A DNA stretch of 64,000 bases from Candidatus Kapaibacterium sp. (GTDB lineage Bacteria; Bacteroidota; Ignavibacteria; Kapaibacteriales; UBA7675). Of the stretch, positions 55,262 through 64,000 are shown in pieces; the stretch's first letter is position 1, and every line of letters begins with the position of its first letter. The notes beneath the pieces were generated by a model. That model did no database searches. It was not told where the DNA came from and was given only the letters and a program-made list of their open reading frames with translations. A program made the translations under genes and the position numbers. Location: assembly GCA_028284775.1 (NCBI GenBank), contig JANQRB010000016.1:26204-90203 (forward strand), written 5' to 3'.

Positions 55262-55453
55262 ATGGATATTACTGCGCACCCTGTTGTACAGGCTATCGGT
55301 GCATTTTTTGCCGGTATACTTCTTGTTTCAGCAATGGAATTCTTAATTTTTGGAGATAAATGGGATATTGCGGTCGCATTGCCGCCGGCGCTCATAGGAG
55401 CGGTTATCGTTTTCATCAAAGCCCGTCGCGAGCTACGTAACCCCAAAAGCTAG
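55262..55453 (+). CDS. small two-helix membrane protein
   Basis: A 63-residue frame with two hydrophobic helices (~residues 9-29 and 36-53) separated by a short polar loop (GDKWD) and a basic C-terminal tail (KARRELRNP). ATG 55262 follows GGTGG at 55251-55255. Orientation with the tail in the cytoplasm is expected from the positive-inside rule. Not recognised; small proteins of this kind occur widely. The stop codon is embedded in a 14-bp palindrome (55445-55458). Confidence 0.5.
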   Translation: MDITAHPVVQAIGAFFAGILLVSAMEFLIFGDKWDIAVALPPALIGAVIVFIKARRELRNPKS

Positions 55454-55873
55454 CTTTTCCTCGTTCTAGGTGCTGTCATTCAGCTTTCCAAACCTGACCA
55501 TTCATCTTACATGAGCGGGCATTGCAGCACTTCTGGCGCTGGTTATTCCGTCATTCGTCACGCCAATCAACTTCATGCTTATTGTGTTTAATGCCGTTCG
55601 TGTGCCTTCGGGTACTTAAACTGTATCCGAACATACATAATATTGGGATGAACGGAAATATGCAGTAGCAAGTCCTTCGCAGTGTATCTGCCCGTTTGCT
55701 AATTCTTGAGCTCACTCTATAATCTTAGTTGGTGCAGCATTACGTATTTGCTACTGTGATAACTCAGTGATGCCGACAAGCCCATTGTTTGGGATCGCCG
55801 GCTGACGTCGATTCTGCCGGTGCATTGATAGATTATCATCAAACATTCTTCGTTCTCGTTCGTACTGTGGCCA
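55454..55873 (+). other. intergenic region without recognisable gene
   Basis: About 420 bp, relatively AT-rich. No gene is supported on either strand. It would contain the promoter of the DUF4097-type gene. Confidence 0.45.
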
Positions 55874-56773
55874 ATGATTGTTTTGGTCTGCATAATCGCA
55901 ATCTGCTTCTGCTCTGCACTGTCGGTCGTACAGGCCGGCAGCACCGTCCGCCACTTTGAGGTTAAGGGGAAACCCAGCCTGACAATCAAGCACGCAGCAG
56001 GCAGCATTCGCATCGTAAAAGGAGAGCCCGGCCAGGTGGTACTTCTCGCCGAAAGCGATAGCGAAGATCTGACTGTCATTCCGGTCCAGCGCGATGATCA
56101 GATAATGATCGAACAGTCAGATGCCAGCCTGGTCAATATCGACTACGACATCAGCTTCCCGGCTGAGGGCGAATTGATCGTGACATCATATTCCGGCAGC
56201 ATCGATATACGTGGAATCGATGGTAACTTTTGGCTTTCAACTACAATCGGCAGCATCACAGTCGCCGAGATGCAGGGCCGGCTTGTGGCGCGATCACAGT
56301 CAGGAGACGTACTGTTGCAGAATATCGGCGCCGCTGATCTCGATGTCCGCAGCGAATCCGGCAGTATCGTCTACTCCGCGGGCAGGCTCGATAGCGGCAG
56401 CTACCATCTGACGAGCCCCGAAGGAGAGATTCAGGTGTTTCACTATCAGGATGCCTCGTATTCCATCAGAGCCAGCGCCCGGCAGGGTGAGATTCTTAGT
56501 TACATCAACAGGCTGCAACCGAGCGAGGATAGTCTTGGGGAGGGGATGATTCTCAATACAACGTACAACGGGAGTACATCGCGCCTTCAGCTCACGACGG
56601 ATGAAGGCTATATCACCCTGGGTTTGGATGTCGAAGACAAAATCAAACTGGGAGGTTCCCGCAATCCTACAACGACCTTTGACCAGGGTCCCGGGCTCTT
56701 TTTCACCGCACCACACCTTTACGGATGTCCTTGCCATAGCAATCCACGACCTACGATCCAGGAAGAGTACTAG
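55874..56773 (+). CDS. exported DUF4097-type beta-helix protein
   Basis: A 299-residue protein with signal peptide (~1-21, ALSVVQAG). The body carries the short periodic repeats typical of DUF4097 (IVTSYSGSIDIRGIDGNF, TTIGSITVAEMQGRLVARS, GDVLLQNI, ESGSIVYSAG), which build a beta-helix or adhesin-like solenoid. Function in the family is unknown. The last ~35 residues are unlike the repeats and contain a Cys-Pro-Cys (GCPCH), but no sorting domain or membrane anchor is visible. It precedes the TPR kinase gene by 140 bp on the same strand. Confidence 0.75.
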   Translation: MIVLVCIIAICFCSALSVVQAGSTVRHFEVKGKPSLTIKHAAGSIRIVKGEPGQVVLLAESDSEDLTVIPVQRDDQIMIEQSDASLVNIDYDISFPAEGELIVTSYSGSIDIRGIDGNFWLSTTIGSITVAEMQGRLVARSQSGDVLLQNIGAADLDVRSESGSIVYSAGRLDSGSYHLTSPEGEIQVFHYQDASYSIRASARQGEILSYINRLQPSEDSLGEGMILNTTYNGSTSRLQLTTDEGYITLGLDVEDKIKLGGSRNPTTTFDQGPGLFFTAPHLYGCPCHSNPRPTIQEEY

Positions 56774-56913
56774 TCAGCCGAGCTAAGAGAAGTCGGTATC
56801 ACAAAGCGTGACAACGAACGATTTTTTTTGTGCTTTTTGGCGTGGACGGTTGCATAGATGCACTGCCAGTTGCAAGTTGTGCCTCCGGAGGCGACAATAA
56901 TACTTGAAGGGAA

Positions 56914-59256
56914 ATGCGGGTTTCCCGGCGGTTCTTAGGCAACAATGGAGCAGCAATTAGTCTTCATTGTATTGCATGCGTACTGGTCAGCAAGATTGAA
57001 AGACTGGGGAGGGTCTGCTGTGGCGTTCCGGGAAGTAGTCAGCGTGAAAAGATGTCAGTGCCGAGCGAGGACTTTGTATCGATGCCGGCGGAAGGAGCGA
57101 GCCTCGTGATCAGCACAGATAACAAAGGGCCGGGACTCGAGCGTCAACTCGAGGGCAGCGATGGCGGTCTGCGAGTGGATCTCCTTTTACGCCTTGCCAA
57201 AGAATTTCTTAACCACGATTTGCATCGCGCCGCGAACTATGCCAAAGAAGCGGCAGCACTCAGCCGCCGACTGCATGAAGCGCAGGACCGGTCCTCTGCC
57301 CCCGAATCGGACAACGGTCTGGCAACTGGCAGTGAGTACGAATACAAACGGCATTTAACCGCAGCGCTGCTTACTCTGGCGACCTGCCGTCAGAAACAAG
57401 GGGATTTCGAGGCCGCTCTGCTTGAGCTGCGTGAAGCGCTGTCGCTCTTTAAAGAGTTGGGCGACAGACCGGGCGAGGCGAGCGCACTCAATAACTTCGG
57501 CAATGTCTATGTTTCGACAGGCGATTACCCCAATGCACTCAACAATTATCAGCGTAGCCTGACGATCAAGCGCGAGCTTGATAATCAGACCGGCGTCGCC
57601 AAGACCTTGATCAATATTGGGGTTGTCTTTCAAAATCTGGGCGATTATCCCAGCGCTTTGGAGCATTATTTACAAAGCTTTGCCATCTGGCAACGCTGCG
57701 GCGATCGTCAGGGCGAGGCGCAAACCTTAATTTCGATCGGTCATGTCTTCGAGCACCTCGGCGACATTCCGAACGCTCTGGATCACTTCAATCGCAGCTA
57801 TGCCATCATTCGTGAAAACGGTGATCAGGATGACGAAGCCCGGGTGCTGAGTCATATCGGCACCGTCCACGCCAACCGTGAAGACTATCAGACGGCCCTG
57901 GACTATTTTCAGCGCAGTCTCGCCATCAAGCGCCGGATCGGCGATGTATCCAGCGAAGCCAATCTCCTGTTAAACATCGGCCTGGCCTGTGAACGGTTGG
58001 GTGACCGACACCGTGCGCTGGAACACTATCAGCAGAGCCTGGCAATCAAGAAGGAGAGTGGCGACAAACGTGGAACGGCCGAGTCCCTGCTCGCACTGGG
58101 CACGCTCTTCGGTGATGCCGAATTCACGCATTACGCCCCGTCACAGGCCGTGCAGAATCTGGAACAGGCGCTGGCGCTAGCCGAAACAATCAGAGCCCGA
58201 CATCTCATCTATGAGATTCAGAAAGCACTGGCGCATTGGCACGAACGAGAGGGCAATTATCGCGAAGCGCATGGTTATTTCAAAAAATATCACCAGCTGA
58301 TGCAGGAGGTTCACAGCTCTGAGAGCGAAAACAAGATTCGCAATCTTCAGGTAATACACCATGTAGAGCAGTCGCGGAAAGAAACGGAAATCTATCGGCT
58401 TCGCAATATCGAGTTGGCCGCATTGAATCGGGAATTGCAGCAAGCCAAAGAACAGGCTGAGGCACTCAACTCGCATCTTACCAGCGTTAACAAGAATCTG
58501 GAGACATTGAATGACGAGAAAAATGAGTTTCTCAGTATCGTCGCGCACGACCTGCGAAATCCGCTGACGGGGATAATCCTCACTGCCTCGATGCTTAAGA
58601 ATTATCATCGCCGGATGACAGGCGACGACCTCGTCAAACAAATTGACAAAATTGAAGTCACCGCAACCCATATGCGCGAAATCGTCTCGAATCTGCTGGA
58701 CATCAATACGCTCGAGTCCGGGCGTATGAATCTTAAAACTGAAGAGTTCGATTTGCTAAAGCTGCTCACTACGGTCACCGGTCTGTATCAGGACCGCGCG
58801 GGTGTCAAAGACATAACCCTGCAATTCGAGGGATTGACGACCGAAAGTCTTATTGTGGCCGACAAGAGGGCCACGCGTGAAGTTATTGAGAATCTCCTGT
58901 CGAATGCTGTTAAGTTTTCGCCGCGCGGATCCAGGGTCGGCGTTAGAATCCAGCCGCCAACGGAGCCGTCGGACGTCAATGAGACCGGTGCCGTCGTGGC
59001 ACGAATGATACGAATGCAGGTCAAGGATGAAGGTCCCGGCATAACAGCAAAGGATATGAACAAACTCTTCGGCAAGTTTGCCCGGCTCAGCGCTAAGCCT
59101 ACTGGCGGTGAACACTCCACCGGCCTCGGACTCAGCATTGCCAAGAAACTCGTGGAAGCGATGAACGGGCGTATCTGGTGCAGCAGCCAGCCCGGCAAGG
59201 GCGCAAGTTTCTTCGTCGAGTTGCCTGCCGCCGAGACGACAACGACGCCGCTGTGA
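56914..59256 (+). CDS. soluble TPR histidine kinase
   Basis: A 780-residue kinase without membrane helix. Residues ~145-440 contain about seven TPR units of 40 residues (DYPNALNNYQRSLTIKREL, DYPSALEHYLQSFAIWQRC, DRHRALEHYQQSLAIKKES), of the TPR_12 type. A coiled coil (~495-535) leads to HisKA with H545 in IVAHDLRNPLTG, then HATPase_c with N-box ENLLSNAVKF, G1 DEGPGIT and G2 HSTGLGLSIAK. No receiver domain is attached and no response regulator is adjacent. The start is uncertain: ATG 56914 (AAGGG just upstream) or ATG 57052 (MSVPSEDF); the extra N-terminus shows no domain. The signal is probably internal or protein-mediated. Confidence 0.9.
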   Translation: MRVSRRFLGNNGAAISLHCIACVLVSKIERLGRVCCGVPGSSQREKMSVPSEDFVSMPAEGASLVISTDNKGPGLERQLEGSDGGLRVDLLLRLAKEFLNHDLHRAANYAKEAAALSRRLHEAQDRSSAPESDNGLATGSEYEYKRHLTAALLTLATCRQKQGDFEAALLELREALSLFKELGDRPGEASALNNFGNVYVSTGDYPNALNNYQRSLTIKRELDNQTGVAKTLINIGVVFQNLGDYPSALEHYLQSFAIWQRCGDRQGEAQTLISIGHVFEHLGDIPNALDHFNRSYAIIRENGDQDDEARVLSHIGTVHANREDYQTALDYFQRSLAIKRRIGDVSSEANLLLNIGLACERLGDRHRALEHYQQSLAIKKESGDKRGTAESLLALGTLFGDAEFTHYAPSQAVQNLEQALALAETIRARHLIYEIQKALAHWHEREGNYREAHGYFKKYHQLMQEVHSSESENKIRNLQVIHHVEQSRKETEIYRLRNIELAALNRELQQAKEQAEALNSHLTSVNKNLETLNDEKNEFLSIVAHDLRNPLTGIILTASMLKNYHRRMTGDDLVKQIDKIEVTATHMREIVSNLLDINTLESGRMNLKTEEFDLLKLLTTVTGLYQDRAGVKDITLQFEGLTTESLIVADKRATREVIENLLSNAVKFSPRGSRVGVRIQPPTEPSDVNETGAVVARMIRMQVKDEGPGITAKDMNKLFGKFARLSAKPTGGEHSTGLGLSIAKKLVEAMNGRIWCSSQPGKGASFFVELPAAETTTTPL

Positions 59257-59723
59257 GCGCTGCATTCGAATCTGCTCACCTCCAATTGCTTGCAGGAGTC
59301 TATTATCTCAGTCCTTGTGGGCAGCAGCAGATGTTAAGCCCATGAGGACCTGGATTCCAGGCTGCTCCGGAATCGCGCTTTGCTCGATCGATTCTTGTCT
59401 ATCGTCGGAACCAGAAAAACCACCAATGAATGCCCTGTTAAGACCAATGGCCCAAGACTTCATTACCCTGCAAGGTCCTCCGATGCCCCGGCCTGTACCT
59501 TCCCGGCCTGTTTTCAAATGGGATTAAGCGCGGTACATATTCTTAAATACCTACCTGCTTAGCGAAATTCACGCGTGCAGCTCGCTCTTATTCCAGTCGG
59601 CAGCGCCGAATTTTGTATGTTGCTCAGGACCGAATTCTCAGAAGCAGCCTGACCGGGAAGTGGTCAATTCAAACACAAATATCCAAAGGATGCGACAAAC
59701 AAGTGACATAAGGGAGCGGACCC
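59257..59723 (+). other. intergenic region without recognisable gene
   Basis: About 470 bp. A 70-codon frame at 59315-59527 has no supporting features. A GGGAG ribosome site at 59712-59716 belongs to the sirtuin gene. Confidence 0.45.
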
Positions 59724-60557
59724 ATGCTGAATGAGAATGTTAAATCGATGTTAAGAGCGGCGGCGAGCAGTAAGGCTGCCATCACGGTGTTAACCGGTGC
59801 CGGTATTTCGGCGGAAAGCGGCATTCCGACCTTCCGTGGCCCCGAAGGGTATTGGACGGTGGGCTCACGCAATTACCAGCCTGAAGAAATGGGGACAGTC
59901 GCGATGTTCCGCAAGGCCGCGCGCGAGGTCTGGAAGTGGTATATCTATCGGCGTAGCGTTTGCCGCAGGGCCGACCCGAATCAGGGACATCACGCGCTGG
60001 CGGCAATGGAGCAACTTTTAGGGGACAGATTCATGCTGATCAGCCAGAACGTCGATGGTCTCCACAGTCGTGCCGGCAATACGTCCCGGCATAGCTTTCT
60101 CATTCATGGCAATCTCGACCTGATGCGCTGCGCCGCCGGCTGTTGCGACGAGCTGTTCCCGATGCCGGAAGGTCTGCCGGCGCTCGAGCGTAACGACGAT
60201 TTGAACCGGGATCAGTGGGAGCTCTTGCAGTGCCCCCGCTGCTTCGGTCTGACGCGACCGCACGTGTTGTGGTTTGACGAGTATTATGATGAACGCTGGT
60301 ATCGCTACGACAGCTCGCTTGTGGTAGCCCGCAAAACCGATGTCCTTATCGTTGTCGGCACATCGGGAGCGACGAGCCTGCCTCATCAGATAGTCATGAC
60401 GGTTCTTGATCGCGGCGCCGTCCTGGTGGATGTCAATATCGAACGCGACATTTTTGCGGCCATGGCCGAAGAGAGTGGAAAGGGCTTTTTCATCCGGGGC
60501 TCCAGCAGCGAGATACTGCCGCAAATCCTCGCCGAACTCGAAAGAGGTATTGAATAG
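59724..60557 (+). CDS. Sir2-family NAD-dependent protein deacylase
   Basis: A 277-residue sirtuin. NAD-binding GAGIS is at 25-29 with SGIPTFRG next, QNVDGLH begins at 108, and the catalytic His is H128 in IHGNL. Zinc ligands are C136, C140 or C141, C170 and C173 (CPRC). The later GTSGATSLP and VDVN motifs close the Rossmann fold. It removes acyl groups from lysine using NAD, yielding O-acyl-ADP-ribose and nicotinamide. The segment between the two zinc Cys pairs is longer than in CobB-type enzymes and similar to class U/other bacterial sirtuins; the acyl preference cannot be told. ATG 59724 follows GGGAG by 7 bp. The gene is followed by 165 bp and then the vWA surface protein. Confidence 0.93.
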   Translation: MLNENVKSMLRAAASSKAAITVLTGAGISAESGIPTFRGPEGYWTVGSRNYQPEEMGTVAMFRKAAREVWKWYIYRRSVCRRADPNQGHHALAAMEQLLGDRFMLISQNVDGLHSRAGNTSRHSFLIHGNLDLMRCAAGCCDELFPMPEGLPALERNDDLNRDQWELLQCPRCFGLTRPHVLWFDEYYDERWYRYDSSLVVARKTDVLIVVGTSGATSLPHQIVMTVLDRGAVLVDVNIERDIFAAMAEESGKGFFIRGSSSEILPQILAELERGIE

Positions 60558-60722
60558 AGACCGAAGTTCCTGATGGCGTCGCATTCTGCATTCAAGGCCT
60601 GATTGAGTCACCCAACCTCATCGGCAGTAAAATTGCTTTGAGTTGAGTCTGCCGCAGCCGATTTGTGTCATGTAGCTGTTGTGGCGTATTTTGGCCAATA
60701 GAAGGGAAGGCAAAGGAGAGGA

Positions 60723-63700
60723 ATGAAAAGTCGCAATCTGATTTTTCTGGTACTCGGGGCTGTACTGTTTCAGGTAACGATCACCGGCGCGCAACAGGTG
60801 CGTCTGTTTAATATTGACGCTTCGGGTTTCCCAACGATACGTGCAGAAATCGACGTTTATGGCTCCGGCGGCGAGCTGCTGCCCATAAGATTGCCCGAAG
60901 AGCTGTTGGTGACGGAATTTGGCGAAGAGCTGGAAATCACTGCTCTCGATTGCCCGCCGCCGCAGGAGCCGGTAGCAATTTCGGTTGTGTTAATGGTCGA
61001 CGCCTCGACCTCGATGGAAGTGGAAGCCAAACTGCCGATCGCCGAATTTGCGGCCCGCGCCTGGCTTGAAGCGATGCCCCTGGATCCATCGGAATGCGCC
61101 ATTGCGACCTTTTCGCATTTCAATCGCATCCGCCAGGATTTTACCACCGACCGCCTTACCTTGGAGAAAACACTCGAAAACATTCGCCAGGGCGGAGGTA
61201 CCGAGTTTAATGCTGCCTTTCTTGATCCGCCGGCAGGGGCCTTCCTGCTTGCCAAACGGGCCCGCCATAAACGTGTCGTCGTTGTCTTTTCCGACGGCGA
61301 CGCCGAAGGCGACGAACAGGACATCATCCAGGCCGCGTTCGATGATGATATCGTGGTTTATTCCGTCGGTGTCAAAATCGATGTGCCCGGCTTTCTGAAA
61401 ACCCTGGCCGACACGACCGGCGGCATCTTCTTTGACAATGTAACGACGATTCCCCAGGCGGAAGATGCGCTGGTACGAATTCTGCGCCACGCCCAGGAAG
61501 TCGATCTGTGCACCCTGGAATGGCAGAGTCCCTTCAACTGCAAGCGCGATCGCAATCCTTTGGCATTTGCGCCTACTTTCGGCGCTGTGGGCCAGGGCCG
61601 CTACCAGGCTCCGGAGCGCTCCGTCCCTGTTTTGGTCGTAGAGCCGTCGATCAGCGAATTCGGTCCCTTGCTCCCGGGCAGCACCGATACCCGCTTTGTA
61701 ACACTCCGCGCCCGGAATGCCGAGATCTGCATTGATGCCCTCAGCGACGCCGACCCCAGTTTTCGGATTATAGATTATGGCGGCGCCCCTCCGCCATTTT
61801 GTATCGAGCCCGGTGCCAGTCGCCGTCTGACAGTCGAGTTTGCACCGGCCGACTCCGGCTTCATTTTCAGCGGCTTTGGCCTGGAGGGCGAGCTCTGTGA
61901 AGAAATGGAGATTACCGTTTCCGGCGGCTTCCCTGGCGTGGCGCCCAGCACGCCGACACTGCTGCTAACCGTCCCCAACGGCGGCGAGGTCTACGGCGTT
62001 GGGCAAACGGTTGATATCGAATGGCGCGGTGTGCCGCGGGCTCAGGCCATGCGCCTTGAATACAGCACCGACGCCGGCGCATCGTGGAATCGAATCAGCG
62101 ACGACGCCACGGAATTGCGCCACGCCTGGCGCGTTCCCAATACGCCCAGCGATCGCTGTCTGGCGCGGGTGACGCAGGGAGCCTTCCCTGAAGATGCAAC
62201 TGATGGCTGGCGCTGGGCCCGCAATGGCGGCGGCCTGAGTCCATTTACCGACGAAGCGAAGTCTCTCGCTATCGATATCAACAATAATCTCTATGCGGTC
62301 GGTGACTTTCACGGCTCAGCGCAGTTTGATGATGAAAGAGCGGAGTCAGTTGGACTTTCGGATATCTTCGTTGTCAAATATGACAGCCAGGGTCAAGTGC
62401 TCTGGCTGCAGCGCGCCGGCGGGGAAGAGGGCGATGTGGCAAACGCGGTGGCAGTCGCTCCTGATGGCGGCATTGTTGTCTGCGGGGAGTTCTCCGCTAC
62501 TGCGAGCTTCGAGGTGGAGAGTCTGCGCAGCCGGGGCGCCCGCGATATCTTTGTCGTGAAATACGATGCCGCCGGACGGGCGCTGTGGGCCCGATCCGCC
62601 GGCAGCGATCGCGGCGACAATGTTAACTGCATCGCCATAGATGCGGCGGGCGACATTTACATCAGCGGCGAGGTACAAGGCAGCGCCCGCTTTGGCAGCC
62701 GTGTCATTGCCGCCGGGAATCCGGGAAGTATGTTCCTTGCCAAATACTCGGCCGAGGGCAACGAACTTTGGGCTAAAGGATTCGCCGGCCCTCAGGGTTT
62801 TCGGGGAATCGACCTGACGACGACATCCGATGGCGAACTCTTGCTGACGGGCGTGTTCAGCGGCGATGTTGACATCGATGCGGTCAAGCTCAGCAGCGCG
62901 GGCGGCATCGACGTTTTTCTGTCTCAGTTCAGCCCGGAAGGAGAGCTGCGCTGGGCGCTTCGCGATGGCGGCGCGGCCAATGACATCGTGAGCGGACTCA
63001 GCCGTGATGACAATGGCAACATGTTCCTGACCGGCTACTACAGCGGGCCGGCAACGCGACTGGCCGGGCGCAATTTGAACTCCGCAGGCCTCGAAGATAT
63101 TTTTCTCGCCAAATATGGCGCTGACGGCAGTCCGGCCTGGGCCCTGACGAGCGGCGGTCTTCAGAATGATCGCGGCGCGGCCGTAGCGGCAAGCCCGGAC
63201 GGCCACGTTTTTGTGACGGGCCAGTTCCAGGCACGGGCGGATTTCCAGGGACAGGAATTGAATGGACGCAATGACGCCGACTTGTTCGTGGCGAAGTATG
63301 ATGGCGACGGCGTTTTGAATTGGCTCCGCAGCGCCGGCGACGCCTTGGAGGAACGCCCGAAAGACATTGTCTACGACGGCGCTGAGTTTGTCTACTTCAC
63401 CGGAGGATTTGTCACGCAGGCCCTCTTTGGCGATACGCTCTTGCGGGCGCTTGGCGTCGGAGATGCTTTCGTGGCTTCGATGCGCGACAGACTCGAACCC
63501 TTGCAGCAAGACGTATCGGATGCCGAATGGTCGATCGTGCGGCCGGAACTGTCCGAAATCAATATCGATATGGGTGAAGTGCTTATTGGAGGACGCAAGG
63601 ACTCAACGCTGACGGCCTATCTTCGCAATGTCGGCGTCGTACCGGCGGCGATCGATAATCTCGTGCTGGCCGGGCTCAACGGCGACGAATTCCAGATCGC

Positions 63701-64000
63701 GAGCGAGGAAGAACTGCCGCTTGTTATTCCTGTTGATGGTCGGCTCCCACTTTCTGTCAGCTTTTTGCCGCAAGCACTGGGCCTCCGTCAGGCGCAGATC
63801 AACATCGAATCCGAATTCGGGCCGTCGCTACGGACAATCCAGGGGATCGGCATCGCCCAACGCCTCGAAATTGCCGTCGAGGGCGGCATACTTGATTTCG
63901 GCGGCGTCGAAATCGGCGGCCGCAAAGAACTGACTGGAGTCGTGACACTGCGCAACATTTCCGAAGGGACGGTTACGATTGATCGCACGGAACAGTTGGG
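60723..64000 (+). CDS. large vWA / SBBP-like / choice-of-anchor-D surface protein (3' end outside window)
   Basis: An open frame of more than 1092 codons that reaches the right edge without a stop. AAAGGAG at 60712-60718 precedes ATG 60723. Signal peptide ~1-23 (QVTITGAQ). A vWA domain has the full MIDAS set: D93, S95 and S97 in VDASTSM, T160 in GGGTEF and D191 in FSDGD. A choice-of-anchor-D-like module follows (~300-410), then a PNGGEVYGVGQTVDIEW segment (~415-500) found in many Bacteroidota surface proteins. Residues ~500-930 carry SBBP-like repeats (DIFVVKYDSQGQVLWLQRAGG and relatives). From ~940 another choice-of-anchor-D array starts. A T9SS domain would be expected beyond the window. 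Confidence 0.88.
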   Translation, partial: MKSRNLIFLVLGAVLFQVTITGAQQVRLFNIDASGFPTIRAEIDVYGSGGELLPIRLPEELLVTEFGEELEITALDCPPPQEPVAISVVLMVDASTSMEVEAKLPIAEFAARAWLEAMPLDPSECAIATFSHFNRIRQDFTTDRLTLEKTLENIRQGGGTEFNAAFLDPPAGAFLLAKRARHKRVVVVFSDGDAEGDEQDIIQAAFDDDIVVYSVGVKIDVPGFLKTLADTTGGIFFDNVTTIPQAEDALVRILRHAQEVDLCTLEWQSPFNCKRDRNPLAFAPTFGAVGQGRYQAPERSVPVLVVEPSISEFGPLLPGSTDTRFVTLRARNAEICIDALSDADPSFRIIDYGGAPPPFCIEPGASRRLTVEFAPADSGFIFSGFGLEGELCEEMEITVSGGFPGVAPSTPTLLLTVPNGGEVYGVGQTVDIEWRGVPRAQAMRLEYSTDAGASWNRISDDATELRHAWRVPNTPSDRCLARVTQGAFPEDATDGWRWARNGGGLSPFTDEAKSLAIDINNNLYAVGDFHGSAQFDDERAESVGLSDIFVVKYDSQGQVLWLQRAGGEEGDVANAVAVAPDGGIVVCGEFSATASFEVESLRSRGARDIFVVKYDAAGRALWARSAGSDRGDNVNCIAIDAAGDIYISGEVQGSARFGSRVIAAGNPGSMFLAKYSAEGNELWAKGFAGPQGFRGIDLTTTSDGELLLTGVFSGDVDIDAVKLSSAGGIDVFLSQFSPEGELRWALRDGGAANDIVSGLSRDDNGNMFLTGYYSGPATRLAGRNLNSAGLEDIFLAKYGADGSPAWALTSGGLQNDRGAAVAASPDGHVFVTGQFQARADFQGQELNGRNDADLFVAKYDGDGVLNWLRSAGDALEERPKDIVYDGAEFVYFTGGFVTQALFGDTLLRALGVGDAFVASMRDRLEPLQQDVSDAEWSIVRPELSEINIDMGEVLIGGRKDSTLTAYLRNVGVVPAAIDNLVLAGLNGDEFQIASEEELPLVIPVDGRLPLSVSFLPQALGLRQAQINIESEFGPSLRTIQGIGIAQRLEIAVEGGILDFGGVEIGGRKELTGVVTLRNISEGTVTIDRTEQL

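Noticed and set aside
56815..56830. T-run of eight after the DUF4097 gene as a terminator
   Set aside because: Only a 4-bp stem (TCAC/GTGA) could be found upstream, too weak to call.
62346..63509. 387-codon open frame on the minus strand
   Set aside because: Antisense to the vWA/SBBP-like protein whose repeats and open frame are clear.
1..64000. CRISPR arrays, tRNA and rRNA genes, insertion sequences, phage genes
   Set aside because: Scanned by eye for regularly spaced repeats, T-loop-like GGTTCGANTCC segments, transposase motifs and integrase motifs; none found. A faint tRNA could still be missed without a covariance search.

Overview
The window reads as a chromosomal segment of a T9SS-bearing bacterium of the Bacteroidota / Fibrobacteres-Chlorobi-Bacteroidetes side of the tree. 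The evidence is six proteins with an N-terminal export signal and a C-terminal type IX sorting-type domain (a PNP motif followed by a short beta-rich module ending near a basic tail), a PorV/PorQ-like barrel, a propeller-type LytS/LytTR two-component pair, SBBP-repeat and IgGFc-type surface proteins, and a fused E1 alpha/beta oxo-acid dehydrogenase. Coding GC is moderate to high, some intergenic stretches are AT-rich, and many starts lack a strong Shine-Dalgarno. The lineage cannot be narrowed from sequence alone; RapA and a soluble transhydrogenase, both best known from proteobacteria, are also present. No rRNA, tRNA, CRISPR array, insertion sequence or phage gene was seen.

Layout. 1-2.8 kb: the 3' end of rapA, a membrane protein and a secreted BNR-repeat protein. 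2.8-8.3 kb: an NRDE-family protein and a same-strand run of lipoprotein, DUF4178 protein, lipoprotein with an Arg/Ser-rich tail, DUF350 membrane protein and a membrane-fused spermidine synthase-like enzyme. This run is the best candidate for a coherent, poorly described system here. 8.4-13 kb: a CtpE-like P-type ATPase, a small membrane protein and a PorV-like barrel. 13-18 kb: an HDOD signalling protein overlapping sthA, then the fused E1 and a clear terminator hairpin. 18-24 kb (minus strand): a cysteine-rich secreted protein and the propeller histidine kinase with its LytTR regulator.

24-33 kb: an AT-rich intergenic region with hairpins, then two giant surface proteins. In the first (SBBP repeats) the sorting domain lies in the -1 frame, entered at a canonical slippery heptamer A_AAA_AAC, so it is either programmed frameshifting or a single-A indel. 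33-48 kb: rsgA, then a same-strand peptidase run (HEIGH metalloprotease, M3, TPR-LuxR regulator, second M3, M42, secreted S8). 48-64 kb: DUF2141 protein, FMN glutamate-synthase-like protein, VCBS-repeat secreted protein, TPR lipoprotein, small unknowns, DUF4097 protein, a soluble TPR histidine kinase, a sirtuin, and a vWA/SBBP-like/choice-of-anchor surface protein that runs off the right edge with no stop.

Taken together the segment is rich in cell-surface display and peptide breakdown, with several signalling proteins (LytS/LytTR, TPR-LuxR, HDOD, TPR kinase) interspersed. Functional links between these are inference from order and strand only.
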